Shown piece by piece: positions 1 to 11,900 of a stretch of DNA of 50,737 bases (positions are counted from its first letter, which is position 1; each line of letters starts with the position of its first letter). Source of the DNA: Neobacillus paridis. Its GTDB lineage: Bacteria > Bacillota > Bacilli > Bacillales > Cytobacillaceae. The notes under the pieces are model-generated. The model was not told the origin of the DNA. It ran no database searches and saw only the letters and a program-made list of their open reading frames with translations. The translations under genes and the position numbers were made by a program. The stretch covers positions 1 through 50,737 of the forward strand of contig NZ_JAESWB010000171.1 in the NCBI RefSeq assembly GCF_016765675.1, in the 5' to 3' direction.

Positions 1-59
1 AAGCATTAAAAGAGTTGGCCGGTTTTTAAAAAAGACAAATTTTCTATCAAGAGAGCACT

Positions 60-1664
<1,605 letters not shown>

Positions 1665-1868
1665 CTACCTTGAAGAAGTCGAGTTGATTTCCGTGGGTTT
1701 ATATGAACTATCTGATAACTTTGAAAGGCTTTTTGCGTTGACTGTAATCAGTCGTTTCAGCTTGGAATATGCACTTTCCTTTGCTGAATCACTTACTCGT
1801 GATTCCACCACATAGACCGTACCTCCGATATCGGATTTGGTTGTGCGGCTGTTACTTTGATTCTCCAT
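1665..1868 (-). CDS. TnpW-like transposon-encoded small protein
   Basis: A 67-residue protein with the pattern IGGTVYVVESRVSDSAKESA followed by a Lys/Arg-rich KLKRLI segment. From memory this matches the TnpW-type small proteins found beside large serine recombinases in clostridial and other Firmicute transposons. The chosen start has AGGAGG eight bases upstream. A longer reading from 1907 adds 13 residues but has no ribosome binding site. It sits about 57 bases upstream of the recombinase gene and was probably co-transcribed with it. Its function in the family is not established. A role in excision or recombination is inferred from position only. Confidence 0.72.
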   Translation of the reverse strand: MENQSNSRTTKSDIGGTVYVVESRVSDSAKESAYSKLKRLITVNAKSLSKLSDSSYKPTEINSTSSR

Positions 1869-1943
1869 ATCGTAACCTCCTGTCCTATGTTTTGAAGGAA
1901 CTGGCACTGAGCTGAATTGATGACTCAGTGCCTAATCCATTAT

Positions 1944-2843
1944 TTAAGCTTTTATTTGTAATATTTTCAGAGCATCCGGTTGAATTAGCTTGCCATCCAA
2001 TCTCTCGTAAGCAGAAAATCCAATTTGCCCCTGCAATGCATATAACTCATTTAATTTTTTTATTGTTATTGGCTGACGCTCAATCAGCCAGTAATAAGAT
2101 AAATCTCCAATTACAATGCTTTTTGCTCCTGCTGATACTGTAGGCATATATGGAGAGGTAACTACAGGCTTTCCGAAGATGGTGTTATCTGAAGGATTCC
2201 ACAGATAACTGCCGCTTGTATCCTTAAGGGTTCTAAGAAGCATAGCTGTATTATCGTGCATGATAAACACAGCGTTATTTCGGTATTCATCTTTTAATGA
2301 AAAATACAGAGAGATAATCTCATCAAAAGAGATGGTAGCACTATCTGCTGTAGTTACATCTCCATCTGCTGTAAGGATACCTGTTGGCTGTGTTGTGCCA
2401 TTTCCATTAAGCAATGCATTTTCCTCAGCCTTGCCAAAACGCTTCGCAAAATCACCCATCAGATATTTTTCTAGATTAAAGTTCATATCGGTGACGAATG
2501 AGCGGTTTAGCTTGACAAGAGATGCCAGCTTGTATGATTTCACCAGAAACTGTGTAAATGTATCGGCACTTTCAGGGATTGGATCTCCGTTTTCAACCCA
2601 ATCTGCTGTACCCGTTGAGGATACCGCTTGAATTTTACCTTCTGCAGAAGATAGATTGATAACAGTAGCAAATCTGCGGAATATATTCTCCTTTGCCAAA
2701 GCAGTGTTAAAGCCTTCTCTGAACTCATCTGGTGCGACATAGGCTCCTGCATTATCAAAGCCCTCGCTTAGATTTTGATTATTTTCTTCTTTTCCTTTCA
2801 TAACATTCCAAAACGCTCTATTATAAGTTGTTGATGTTGCCAT
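1944..2843 (-). CDS. HK97-family phage major capsid protein
   Basis: A 299-residue protein with the classic HK97-fold capsid layout. Residues 33-45 read GAYVAPDEFREGF, like the start of mature HK97-type capsids. An ATVI segment, a GTADWVENG strand and FLVKSYKLASLVKLNRSF follow. Then comes the E/A-rich spine helix leading to ALLNGNGTTQPTGIL, the most diagnostic motif. There is no long N-terminal delta (scaffolding) domain and no prohead protease gene nearby. The ATG has a strong TAGGAGG ribosome binding site. No portal, terminase or tail genes lie in the window, so a lone capsid gene beside a P4-type primase and a serine recombinase suggests a satellite-like or reduced prophage element. An encapsulin is less likely, because the GNGTTQPTGIL motif is of phage type. 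Confidence 0.88.
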   Translation of the reverse strand: MATSTTYNRAFWNVMKGKEENNQNLSEGFDNAGAYVAPDEFREGFNTALAKENIFRRFATVINLSSAEGKIQAVSSTGTADWVENGDPIPESADTFTQFLVKSYKLASLVKLNRSFVTDMNFNLEKYLMGDFAKRFGKAEENALLNGNGTTQPTGILTADGDVTTADSATISFDEIISLYFSLKDEYRNNAVFIMHDNTAMLLRTLKDTSGSYLWNPSDNTIFGKPVVTSPYMPTVSAGAKSIVIGDLSYYWLIERQPITIKKLNELYALQGQIGFSAYERLDGKLIQPDALKILQIKA

Positions 2844-3040
2844 AATCGTTTACCTCCTAAATTTTATTAAATGTGGGGTATATACCCTGTTTGAAACCGC
2901 GTTTTTTTACGCGTTGCCCCACGCCCGTTATCCAGATGAAAAGGTGTGGAGATTTGACCTCCCCTAGGGCAGGTATTAACACATGAAGTTGTATCCAGTG
3001 GTTTTAGTGGTTTTAAGCTTTGTAGCAAGATGTAGCAGGT
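2844..3040. other. Gap between capsid and primase genes
   Basis: About 200 bases holding the capsid ribosome binding site and upstream sequence. There is a short palindrome CCCCTAGGGG-like centre near 2965. No convincing ORF is seen on either strand. The capsid gene follows a terminator, so it must have its own promoter here, but no good -35/-10 pair could be assigned. Confidence 0.4.
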
Positions 3041-3065
3041 AAAAACTAAACTCTCTATACGAGAG
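3041..3065 (-). terminator. Intrinsic terminator after the primase gene
   Basis: On the minus strand, CTCTC-gtata-GAGAG is followed by TTTAGTTTTT. The stem is short but the tail is U-rich. It lies about 50 bases past the stop of the C-terminal primase ORF. Confidence 0.5.
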
Positions 3066-3114
3066 CGATTTTTTATATAACCTGTTTTTCTTGCTACAAG
3101 CTGCTACACTGTGT

Positions 3115-4011
3115 TTAAATAAGAAAAAATTCTTCTTCTGTCAGCTTATATCCGATAAGCATTGTGGTCATTCCACCACCAGAACGTGGTCGTTTCCGTT
3201 CTACACGGGCGATAGCTGTTAATGCTTGTTTGAAGTTTCTTGCATTCTCCGAATAACATCCATTGGCACTACACCAACGCTGATACCGGGCATACACTTC
3301 GGATGTCCGCACCTCACTGTTAGGACTTTCCTCCAAGGCATCCTCTAAAAACAATGCTATTTTATCGCTGTCACGTTTATAAGCCTCCGTTGCTGTCTTA
3401 ACGGAATCAGGTAAAGTCAAGCCTTCCTTCTTTAACAACTGATAGCCTTCAATTAGCCAGTTAAGGATAGCACTCTGATTCTTTGGTTTGGCGAATTCAC
3501 GTTTTAGGTTTTTATCCTGCTCGCTTTCATCGAAGTGTCGTTCAAAAGGAATAATCACCACTCTGCCACTGGAAAACAGCGTCATATCCGTAATAACTGG
3601 CAGATAATTGGTGTTGATATACAGCTTAAACTTTGGCGAAAAGTCAAAAGAATTCTCATGTAGAAACCTTGCGTTGATGGTGTCACCACCCGTCATGCTT
3701 TTTACCTGTGCAGCATTTAGGACAAGTCCTCTGCTAGGTTCGGAGATATTCACAAAGCGAACTCCTGCAAGCCGGGCAATATCTTCACTTGGACTTGAAC
3801 TGTTATTGTTCTTTTTCAGACTGATAGTCTCTGGCCTTGCGGTACAGCCATAACTGCCTAATACCTTAAGAATGCTCTCACATAGCGTACCTTTACCGTT
3901 TCGAGTTGTAGCACCATAGAGAACAAACAGGCATTCATACCGAGTGTCTCCGCTGATACTGTACCCAAAGGCTTTTTGGAGGAATTTTGCCTTTTCCTCA
4001 TCTCCGCTCAT
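3115..4011 (-). pseudogene. P4-family primase/helicase, C-terminal (D5-like ATPase) half
   Basis: A 298-residue ORF that is the superfamily-3 helicase half of a phage/plasmid primase. It has FLQKAFGYSISG, then the Walker A region LYGATTRNGKGTLCES (residues about 28-43), and a sensor-like KLYINTNYLPVI. A C-terminal winged-helix-type domain (EVYARYQRWC) follows. Reading the same frame upstream of the ATG gives ERWDRFIHEIM, which is the expected family sequence. The gene is therefore a continuation of the preceding ORF, separated by a frameshift near 4043. Its ATG overlaps the upstream TGA (ATGA), so coupled translation as a two-subunit enzyme or -1 slippage at A-AAA-G is possible. Intact relatives are single chains of roughly 770-800 residues. 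Confidence 0.8.
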
Positions 4012-5438
4012 AATCTCATGAATAAATCTATCCCATCGCTCGCTTTTGCTTCTGGATCATATTTAACGCCAGATATCTTTGTGAGTCTGTCCTCGCTGTT
4101 GTGGGGATGAAAATCCATGGATATTAAAAACAAGGTGCCATTAGCACAGTTGAGCATAAGCGGGTCTTGGTCAAATTCAGCCATTGATATGGGATATACG
4201 CTCTGTGCATCTTTAAGTACCGTTTCTCGGTATCTTCTTGACTGCCACTTACTGCAATAGTCAATGTATGCCTTTCTTTGATGTTCATCCTGAATAGTCA
4301 AAGCATAGGTTAGTAGTTGGTTAGCCAATGATTTACACATTTCCATTACTTTGAGATTACCGACATCAGGAATCCAAATACCATTCTCGTAGCAAAACCA
4401 CATCTTCCTTTCGGGAACATAGCGGGCAAAAGATTTATAATAATCAGCAAACAGCCTGCTTGCCCCAATATCCGTCCAAGGGTAGCGATCGTTACTCTCA
4501 GGCTTAAAGCCAGTAAGGGAACATTCACCAAAATCTTCTGTAGTTGATGAATGTATACCACCTGGTTTATATATTTCAGTAGCATTTGCGATAGCTTTTT
4601 CTATGGTTATCATTCCATAAGTACTGCCGGACTGTGGTCTATTCCATTTATCCCGCATTAAGCCGCTTTTTTGGAAAAGTCTGTCCATCTGCCCAATATC
4701 CCTGCCACACCAAAATGCCAGCATACCGCAAAGTGCCAAATCAGCTTCACTGGCAGAAGCATAACCAGATGTATCTCCCTGCCACAATGCTTTGAACCTT
4801 TCTCCGTTTGACGATTTTAATGCCTTCTCAATAACAGACTTGTCAGACAGATAGGATTTACTTTCTGTATCCAGTAGTTGCTTCACAGGGGTAGGACGCA
4901 GCATATATTTGTCTAGTATCATCTGTAGTTCATTCGATTTCTTCGGTATATCACCATCTGCAAATACATTGCCCGTTACGGTAACAAAGCGGTTTGTTGC
5001 TCCAGCCACATAGACCTCAACTCCCAGCTTTCTGTTGTTGATATAGTATTTTGTTTTGTCAAAGTTAAAGCCTGTGGCCTTAAAGAAAATATGCAACCCT
5101 TTTTCAGATGGACTGTGTTCCATATAGCAACCACTGAAAGCGTCTACAACACTTTGGGAAATAGGCTTAAGCTTACCGCTGCTATCAAAGCAATCATCTA
5201 AGTCGATAACACATATGTCATTACCTACCAAAAATCCGATACCGTCATAATAACTTACAGCAGCTACCGCCGAACTAAAATCTTTAAAAGTACCCTGTTT
5301 ATCTGCTTTTGCCCTTTTTCCTGTTACTGGGTTATAGGGAACTTTGGTTTTTCTGCCACTTCTTTCCTCATATTTCCAACAGCAAAACTGTGGCTTACTT
5401 TTAAGTATCTGTGGCAAGTTCTCATATTGTGTTTTCAG
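4008..5438 (-). pseudogene. P4-family primase, N-terminal (prim-pol type) half, frameshifted
   Basis: The N-terminal half of a phage/plasmid primase. It has FCCWKYEERSGRKTKVPYNP near the start, the primase catalytic-type motif DICVIDLDDCFD, HIFFKATGF, and a central D5_N-type region. The frame ends in SDGIDLFMRL at 4008. In the alternative frame the expected family sequence ERWDRFIHEIMSGDEE continues without break. The frames can be joined by restoring one base between 4043 and 4044, or by -1 slippage on GCA-AAA-GCG. The start is also damaged. The frame opens at CTG (5438), eight bases after AGGAGG, and the first recognised alternative is TTG at 5417 with no ribosome binding site. An ATG exists at 5425 but is out of frame. 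The gene would replicate or unwind the element DNA. It is probably inactive or severely reduced unless frameshifting rescues it. Confidence 0.78.
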
Positions 5439-5583
5439 TTACTTCACCTCCTTGACTTTTATAAATGATCCGAAACGCTACGGTTCCAGAGGGTTTGCCT
5501 TGTATGACACAACCTCGTTATCTTTCAAGAATTACGCTCGGAATTATCGTCATGGCATATTCACCTTGAAGTATCTCTTGCAT
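5422..5583 (-). pseudogene. Degenerate small element ORF upstream of primase
   Basis: On the minus strand one frame reads MQEILQGEYAMTIIPSVILER, meets TAA at 5518-5520, then resumes PSGTVAFRIIYKSQGGEV and ends at 5422, overlapping the primase start. Both halves look protein-like. The second half carries the AGGAGG that serves the primase in its coding sequence, as in tightly packed operons. I take it as a small accessory gene of the element, broken by a stop or a local frameshift. The function is unknown. Confidence 0.5.
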
Positions 5584-6007
5584 TTCGGGGTATTCAGTTG
5601 TCAAGGAGCAGTGAGAGAAAAACTATGCTTTTATTGGGGGATTATTTTTCCTCTCACCTTATAGCCTTGGTAAAACACATTAATTGAGGATTTTCTAAAA
5701 ATATTTTTTCTTCCTCATCCATAAGCGAAGAATCCTATTGATTCGAACCCCTAAAATAAAAAAAACAGCCTGTCTTTTTTCTAAGGTAAAGACGGCTGTA
5801 ATGATTGTGCTTTTGCTCAAATTTGAGCGAAAGTGGTATTAAATTTAAGAAGGCTTAATGTTATAACTTTGACTTTGGTTTTACAAATAGACTTACAGAC
5901 ATTTTTGTCTAAAAGTATAAAAATCAAAAATAAAGGCATACACAACTATCATTCTATCATTATCTTTGTTAACATTGTAAAATTACTTCACAAACACAGA
6001 ATTATCA
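5584..6007. other. Gap between element module and regulator
   Basis: About 420 bases that change transcription direction from the primase module to the defence cluster. It holds an orphan minus-strand terminator (5751-5800) and a perfect 14-bp palindrome GCTCAAATTTGAGC at 5815-5828. The remainder is AT-rich. No ORF with a ribosome binding site was found. Confidence 0.4.
5751..5800 (-). terminator. Orphan intrinsic terminator
   Basis: On the minus strand CAGCCGTCTTT pairs with AAAGACAGGCTG (one bulged base) and is followed by TTTTTTTTATTTTA. It would terminate leftward transcription, yet no minus-strand gene lies to its right before the chemosensory locus. It may mark a deleted gene or insulate the two halves of the island. 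Confidence 0.65.
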
Positions 6008-6036
6008 TGTTATTTTTGAAGAAAATGTGCTATAAT
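6008..6036 (+). promoter_or_regulatory. Promoter of the regulator-hsd operon
   Basis: Extended -10 TGCTATAAT ends at 6036, with a weak -35 (TGTTAT) 17 bases upstream. It lies about 30 bases before the regulator GTG, so it probably drives the whole regulator-hsdM-hsdS-hsdR unit. Confidence 0.6.
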
Positions 6037-6066
6037 GGAAAAAACATATATAAAGAGGTGACCAAA

Positions 6067-6288
6067 GTGTCCGTTAGCTATAAAAAGCTTTGGAAATTGT
6101 TGATAGACCGCGATATGAAGAAGAAAGATTTACAAGCTGCTGCGGGAATAAGTCCATCGTCAATTTCAAAGCTTTCTAAAAACGAATATGTCAGTATGGA
6201 CGTTCTTGTAAAGGTTTGTACGGCACTTGGCGTTGATTTTAAAGATATCATGGAATTAGTGCCCAATATGGTTGAAGAAAGGAAGTAG
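6067..6288 (+). CDS. XRE-family helix-turn-helix regulator
   Basis: A 73-residue small DNA-binding protein. [21 protein letters not shown] is a helix-turn-helix of the Cro/CI type, and [20 protein letters not shown] is the typical helix 4-5 tail. The GTG start (reading [12 protein letters not shown]) is six bases after GAGGTG. A longer open frame from 5833 lacks a suitable site and crosses the promoter. It ends four bases before the hsdM ATG, so it is the first gene of the restriction-modification operon. It is likely to autoregulate and tune expression of the modification and restriction genes, as controller proteins do. That role is inferred. Confidence 0.85.
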   Translation: MSVSYKKLWKLLIDRDMKKKDLQAAAGISPSSISKLSKNEYVSMDVLVKVCTALGVDFKDIMELVPNMVEERK

Positions 6289-6292
6289 AGTT

Positions 6293-7861
6293 ATGGAAAA
6301 TAACAGAAAAGAACAGGAACGGGCGGAATTACACCGCACGATATGGAATATGGCAAATGATCTAAGAGGCAGTGTAGATGGATGGGACTTTAAGCAATAT
6401 GTTCTAGGAATGCTTTTTTACCGTTACATATCTGAAAATATTACTGCCTATATTAACGCCGGAGAATGGGAAGCTGGTAATAGGGATTTTGATTATACCA
6501 AGTTATCCGACGAAGAAGCAGAACAGGCACGAGAGGATTTAGTTAAGACAAAAGGCTTCTTTATTTTACCCAGCGAGCTTTTTGAAAATGTCCGAGCTCG
6601 TGCAAAGGACGATGAAAACTTAAATGAAACACTGGAACAGATTTTCAGTAATATAGAAGCATCTGCCCAAGGAACAGAGAGTGAAGATAATTTCAAAGGC
6701 CTGTTTGACGATATTGATGTTAACAGCAATAAGCTAGGAAACACTGTAGTAAAGCGTAATGAAAAGCTGGTTAAGCTAATGAATTCTGTTGGAGAAATGA
6801 AGCTGGGAGATTACAAAGACAATACCATAGATGCATTCGGTGATGCTTATGAATTTTTAATGGGTATGTATGCATCCAATGCAGGAAAAAGTGGTGGTGA
6901 ATACTATACGCCGCAGGAGGTTTCTGAACTCCTTACCCACTTAACATTAGTAGGAAAAACTGAAGTCAACAAGGTATATGACCCCGCTTGCGGTTCTGGC
7001 TCTCTACTGCTAAAGTTTGCAAAAATCTTAGGAAAAGAAAATGTACGTCAAGGTTTCTTCGGTCAAGAAATCAACATTACAACCTACAACCTGTGCAGAA
7101 TTAATATGTTCCTGCACGATATTGATTATGACAAATTTGATATTGCCCTTGGTGACACGCTAACAGATCCGCAACATTGGGATGATGAGCCTTTTGAAGC
7201 CATTGTATCAAATCCACCTTACTCTATTAAATGGAAGGGCGATAATGATCCTATTTTGATTAACGATCCCCGTTTTTCTCCAGCGGGAGTATTGGCTCCT
7301 AAATCCAAGGCAGACCTTGCTTTTATCATGCATAGTCTTTCTTGGCTTGCAACAAACGGAACAGCGGCTATCGTTTGTTTCCCCGGTGTAATGTACCGCG
7401 GAGGCGCTGAAAAGAAAATCAGGCAGTACCTGATTGACAATAACTATATCGACTGTATCATTCAGTTACCGGATAACTTGTTCTATGGTACCAGCATTGC
7501 TACCTGCATTATGGTTCTAAAGAAATCTAAATCAGAAAATAGTACCTTATTTATCGATGCATCTAAGGAATTTGTCAAGGTTACGAATAACAACAAACTA
7601 ACACAGGAAAATATTGAGACCATTCTTAACGCATTCAAAGATAGAAAAGATATAGAGCATTTTGCTAGGCTTGTGCCAAACAGCGAAATTGCTGAACAAG
7701 ATTATAACCTGTCTGTTTCTACCTATGTTGAACAAGAGGATACGAGAGAAAAGATTGATATTGTCGCCCTCAATGCTGAGATAGAAAAGATTGTGGCGAG
7801 AGAGCAGGTTTTGAGGGAAGAAATAGATAAGATTATTGCGGAAATTGAGGTGGGCAAATGA
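6293..7861 (+). CDS. hsdM: Type I restriction-modification system, methyltransferase subunit
   Basis: N6-adenine DNA methyltransferase subunit of a type I system. It binds S-adenosylmethionine and, with HsdS, methylates the recognition site and forms the core of the nuclease. The N-terminal helical HsdM_N domain is at about residues 10-150. The SAM-binding motif [11 protein letters not shown] begins at residue 230, the catalytic SNPPYS (NPPY 307-310) follows, and a C-terminal coiled tail ends the protein. The 522-residue length is normal for the family. The ATG at 6293 is preceded by GAAAGGAAG within the end of the regulator gene. A TTG at 6272 would add seven residues and is less likely. The last four bases overlap hsdS (ATGA), indicating translational coupling. 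Confidence 0.96.
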   Translation: MENNRKEQERAELHRTIWNMANDLRGSVDGWDFKQYVLGMLFYRYISENITAYINAGEWEAGNRDFDYTKLSDEEAEQAREDLVKTKGFFILPSELFENVRARAKDDENLNETLEQIFSNIEASAQGTESEDNFKGLFDDIDVNSNKLGNTVVKRNEKLVKLMNSVGEMKLGDYKDNTIDAFGDAYEFLMGMYASNAGKSGGEYYTPQEVSELLTHLTLVGKTEVNKVYDPACGSGSLLLKFAKILGKENVRQGFFGQEINITTYNLCRINMFLHDIDYDKFDIALGDTLTDPQHWDDEPFEAIVSNPPYSIKWKGDNDPILINDPRFSPAGVLAPKSKADLAFIMHSLSWLATNGTAAIVCFPGVMYRGGAEKKIRQYLIDNNYIDCIIQLPDNLFYGTSIATCIMVLKKSKSENSTLFIDASKEFVKVTNNNKLTQENIETILNAFKDRKDIEHFARLVPNSEIAEQDYNLSVSTYVEQEDTREKIDIVALNAEIEKIVAREQVLREEIDKIIAEIEVGK

Positions 7862-8973
7862 GTAAGTTAGATGAATTGATTGCTGAACTTTGTCCAGATG
7901 GAGTGGAGTATGTGCGACTTGCGGAATGTTGTGATATAGAGGACAACAAACGGAAGCCTGTTAAATCATCATTACGCATACCAGGTGACACCCCGTATTA
8001 TGGTGCTAACAATATCCAAGATTATGTTGAGGGGTATACGCACTATGGACAATATGTACTAATTGCAGAAGATGGCTCTGCAAGTCTTGAAAATTATTCT
8101 GTACAATATGTAGATGGTTTCTTTTGGGCTAACAACCATGTCCATGTTATAAAAGGCCGTAAGGATTTAGATACCAAGTTTTTATATTACTACTTAACAA
8201 GTTTTAATTTTATCCCCTTCTTGACCGGAGGAACAAGAGCTAAACTAAATAAGGGGAATATGGAGGAAATCCAAATCCCCGTTCCCCCTCTGCCTGTGCA
8301 GCAGGAAATTGTCCGTATTCTGGACAATTTCACAGAGCTTACAGCAGAGCTTACAGCAGAGCTTACAGCAGAGCTTACAGCAAGAAGAAAGCAGTATGAG
8401 TATTATAGGGATTTGCTGCTGACGTTTGATGATGATGTGCCAAAAGTAAGGTTGGATAAGGTTACGACAATAACGAGGGGAGTTCGTGTCGTAAAAAGCC
8501 AACTTACAGAAACTGGAACATATCCAGTTTTTCAAAACAGTATGACACCTTTAGGTTACTACGAAAAAAGTAATTTCAATAAAAACACAGTTTTCATAAT
8601 CGGTGCAGGTGCTGCTGGAGAAATAGGTTATAGTAAAATAGATTTCTGGGCTGCAGATGATTGCTATTGTCTAACTTGTTCAGACCGTTTGCAAAGCAGA
8701 TTTCTATATTATGCAATACTGTGTCAAAAAAGTTATCTTTTATCAAGAGTTAGAAGAGCAAGTGTACCACGATTGGCTCGTTCTGTTATTGAAAGACTAG
8801 AAATTCCCGTCCCCCCTCTCAAAGAACAAGAGCGCATCGTATCTATCCTAGACCGCTTTGACGCTCTCTGTAACGACTTAACCAGCGGCATTCCTGCTGA
8901 AATCGAAGCACGGCAAAAGCAATATGAATATTACAGAGATAAACTGTTATCTTTCAAGGAGGTGACGGGATGA
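7858..8973 (+). CDS. hsdS: Type I restriction-modification system, specificity subunit (TAEL-repeat type IC)
   Basis: DNA-recognition subunit with two target-recognition domains (about residues 1-145 and 190-340). Each is followed by a conserved helical spacer carrying the pattern (K/R)QYEYYRD. The central spacer contains TEL followed by three exact TAEL units and TAR, encoded by 12-bp repeats at 8332-8379. In the EcoR124I family the number of such units sets the spacing between the two half-sites, so this places the system in type IC. The start overlaps hsdM by four bases and the end overlaps hsdR by four. The protein is 371 residues, slightly shorter than EcoR124I HsdS. The recognition sequence cannot be predicted. 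Confidence 0.95.
   Translation: MSKLDELIAELCPDGVEYVRLAECCDIEDNKRKPVKSSLRIPGDTPYYGANNIQDYVEGYTHYGQYVLIAEDGSASLENYSVQYVDGFFWANNHVHVIKGRKDLDTKFLYYYLTSFNFIPFLTGGTRAKLNKGNMEEIQIPVPPLPVQQEIVRILDNFTELTAELTAELTAELTARRKQYEYYRDLLLTFDDDVPKVRLDKVTTITRGVRVVKSQLTETGTYPVFQNSMTPLGYYEKSNFNKNTVFIIGAGAAGEIGYSKIDFWAADDCYCLTCSDRLQSRFLYYAILCQKSYLLSRVRRASVPRLARSVIERLEIPVPPLKEQERIVSILDRFDALCNDLTSGIPAEIEARQKQYEYYRDKLLSFKEVTG
8332..8379 (+). repeat. 12-bp in-frame tandem repeat in hsdS (TAEL)
   Basis: ACAGAGCTT, then three exact copies of ACAGCAGAGCTT, then ACAGCA. Each unit encodes TAEL and sits exactly between the two recognition domains. Unit gain or loss keeps the frame and, by analogy with EcoR124I (two units) and EcoR124II (three units), would shift the non-specific spacer of the target by one base pair. 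Confidence 0.9.
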
Positions 8974-11900
8974 GCATTTACAACATCGTTGCCAGTACTG
9001 ATGAAGCAACGGTTGTTGCTGAATATGCAGCTGAATATAATGTCCGTCCTGAAAAGTATCAGAGCGAGGCAGAACTTGAGCGGGAGTTTATCAGGCAACT
9101 AACTTCACAAGGATATGAATATATTTCAGTACACAATGAAGCTTCATTGATAGAAAATCTCCGAAAGCAACTTGAACTGCTTAATGATTTTACATTTACT
9201 GATAGTGAATGGGATAAATTTTTCACAGAATGTATTGCCAATACAAATGAAGGAATTGTTGAAAAGACCAGAAAAATTCAGGATGACCATATCCAGATTC
9301 TAAAACGTGAAGATGGAACAACAAAGAACATATACCTTTTGGATAAGAAGAATATCCATAACAATCGTTTGCAGGTTATTAATCAATACGAAGAAGTGAG
9401 TGGCAAGCATGAAACCCGATATGATGTAACAATCCTTGTAAATGGACTTCCACTAGTTCATGTAGAGTTAAAGCGTCGTGGTGTTGCTATCCGTGAAGCT
9501 TTCAACCAGATAAAAAGATACCAGCGTGACAGCTTTTGGGCGGCTTCTGGTTTATTTGAATATGTACAAATATTCGTAATCTCCAATGGCACCCATACAA
9601 AGTATTATAGTAACACCACAAGAAATGCTCATATCAAGGAGCAAAGCAGCAGTGAACGTCGAAGAAGCAAAAAAACAAGCAACAGCTTTGAATTTACCAG
9701 CTTTTGGGCAGATGCAAATAACAAAATTATTCCTGACCTTGTGGACTTTACTAAAACATTTTTTGCCAAGCATACCCTCTTAAATATACTAACAAAATAT
9801 TGTATCTTTACTTCTGAAGATCTGCTCCTTGTAATGCGTCCTTATCAAATAGCTGCTGCAGAACGTATATTATCACGTATTGTAGTATCAACCAACTACA
9901 AGAAGATGGGCACAACTGCAGCTGGAGGATATATTTGGCATACAACAGGCTCTGGTAAGACATTGACCAGTTTTAAGACAGCCCAATTAGCTTCTGCCTT
10001 GCCTTACATAGACAAGGTACTGTTTGTTGTTGACCGTAAAGACCTAGACTATCAGACTATGAAGGAATATGACCGTTTTGAAAAGGGGGCAGCTAACGGT
10101 AATACGTCCACAAGAGTTCTTCAAAGACAATTGGAGGACAGGGATGAAAAAGGAAATCCTCATGAATACAAAATCATTGTAACCACTATTCAGAAGTTGG
10201 ATATATTTATACGTAAAAACAAACAGCATGATATTTACAAGAAACATGTGGTATTGATTTTTGATGAGTGTCACCGTTCCCAATTTGGTGAAATGCATCA
10301 AGCTATTACGAAGAGCTTTAAGAACTATCATATCTTCGGCTTTACGGGAACCCCAATTTTTGCTGCCAATGCCAGTTCAGGAGGTAACCCACTGCTTCGT
10401 ACAACAGAGCAGGCTTTTGGAGAAAAGCTACATACTTATACCATTGTAGATGCCATCAATGATGGGAATGTTCTGCCTTTTAGAATAGATTTTATCAATA
10501 CCATTAAGATGCCTGATTACGTTAATGATAAAAAAGTCTATAGCATAGATAGAGAAAAAGCCTTAGCAGATCCACAGCGAATCAGTGAAATTGTTTCTTA
10601 CGTTCTTGAACACTTTGATCAAAAGACGAAGCGCAATAGTTATTACACATTCTCTGCGAAATGGGAAGAAGCAGATAAGCACAACCCTAAAAAGATGATA
10701 GAAAAGCGTGAAACAAGGCGAGTTGCCGGTTTCAACTCCATATTTGCTGCTGCATCCATCCCAATGGCAATCAGATACTATAATGAGTTTAAGAAGCAGA
10801 TAGCGGAAAAAAACCGTAACCTTACCATTGCAACTATTTTCAGTTTTAGTGCAAATGAGGAGGAGCCAGATGGACTGTTGCCTGAAGAGGATTTTAATAT
10901 GGAAAACCTTGACCAGAGCTCCAGAGATTTTCTTGAGGCGGCTATCCGAGATTACAATTCCACATTTAGCACAAATTACGATACTTCCTCGGATAAGTTC
11001 CAGAATTATTATAAAGACCTCTCTCTTCGTGTAAAGAATCGGGAGATCGATATATTGATTGTTGTTAATATGTTCCTTACTGGCTTTGATGCAACAACTC
11101 TGAATACACTATGGGTAGACAAAAATCTGCGGCAGCATGGACTTATACAGGCGTTTTCAAGGACTAACCGCATCCTAAACAGCGTTAAGACATATGGTAA
11201 TATCGTTTGCTTTAGAGATTTGAAAGAAGAAACAGACAAAGCCATTGCACTATTCGGCAATAAGGATGCAGGCGGTATTGTACTGCTAAAAACATTCGAT
11301 GAATATTATAAGGGATATGATGAAAAAGGTGAACACAAGCCGGGCTATGCTGAACTGATTGCAACCCTTACAACACAGTATCCCCTTGGACAACCTATTC
11401 TCGGAGAAGAAGCTGAAAAAGACTTTATACGGCTATATGGAGCAATACTTCGACTCAGAAATATTCTTACTTCCTTCGATGACTTTGAAGGAAACGAGAT
11501 TTTATCTGAAAGGGATTTTCAGGACTATCAGAGCATTTATATTGACCTGTATCAGGAATATAGAAAAGGTGCTGATGGTGACAAAGAAACTATCAATGAT
11601 GACATAGTTTTCGAGATTGAACTGGTCAAACAGATAGAGGTAAATATTGACTACATCCTTATGCTTGTAGCCAAATATCAAAAATCCAACTGTAAGGATA
11701 AAACCATTCTTACGACAATTGATAAGGCTATCAATTCGAGTATTGAACTTCGAAGTAAGAAAGAGCTTATCGAGCGTTTTATTGAGCAAGTCAATGTATC
11801 GACCAAAGTGGATGAGGATTGGCGTAAATTCCTCCATGAGCGTAAGGAAGCGGATATTACAGCAATTATAGAAGAAGAAAGATTAAAGCCTGAAGAAACC

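Noticed and set aside
1944..2843. Encapsulin nanocompartment
   Set aside because: The length fits, but the GNGTTQPTGIL motif and the recombinase/primase context are of phage type, and no cargo protein gene is adjacent.
5833..6066. Longer N terminus for the XRE regulator
   Set aside because: The frame is open, but it crosses the extended -10 promoter. The GTG at 6067 has the only good ribosome site and matches normal family length.
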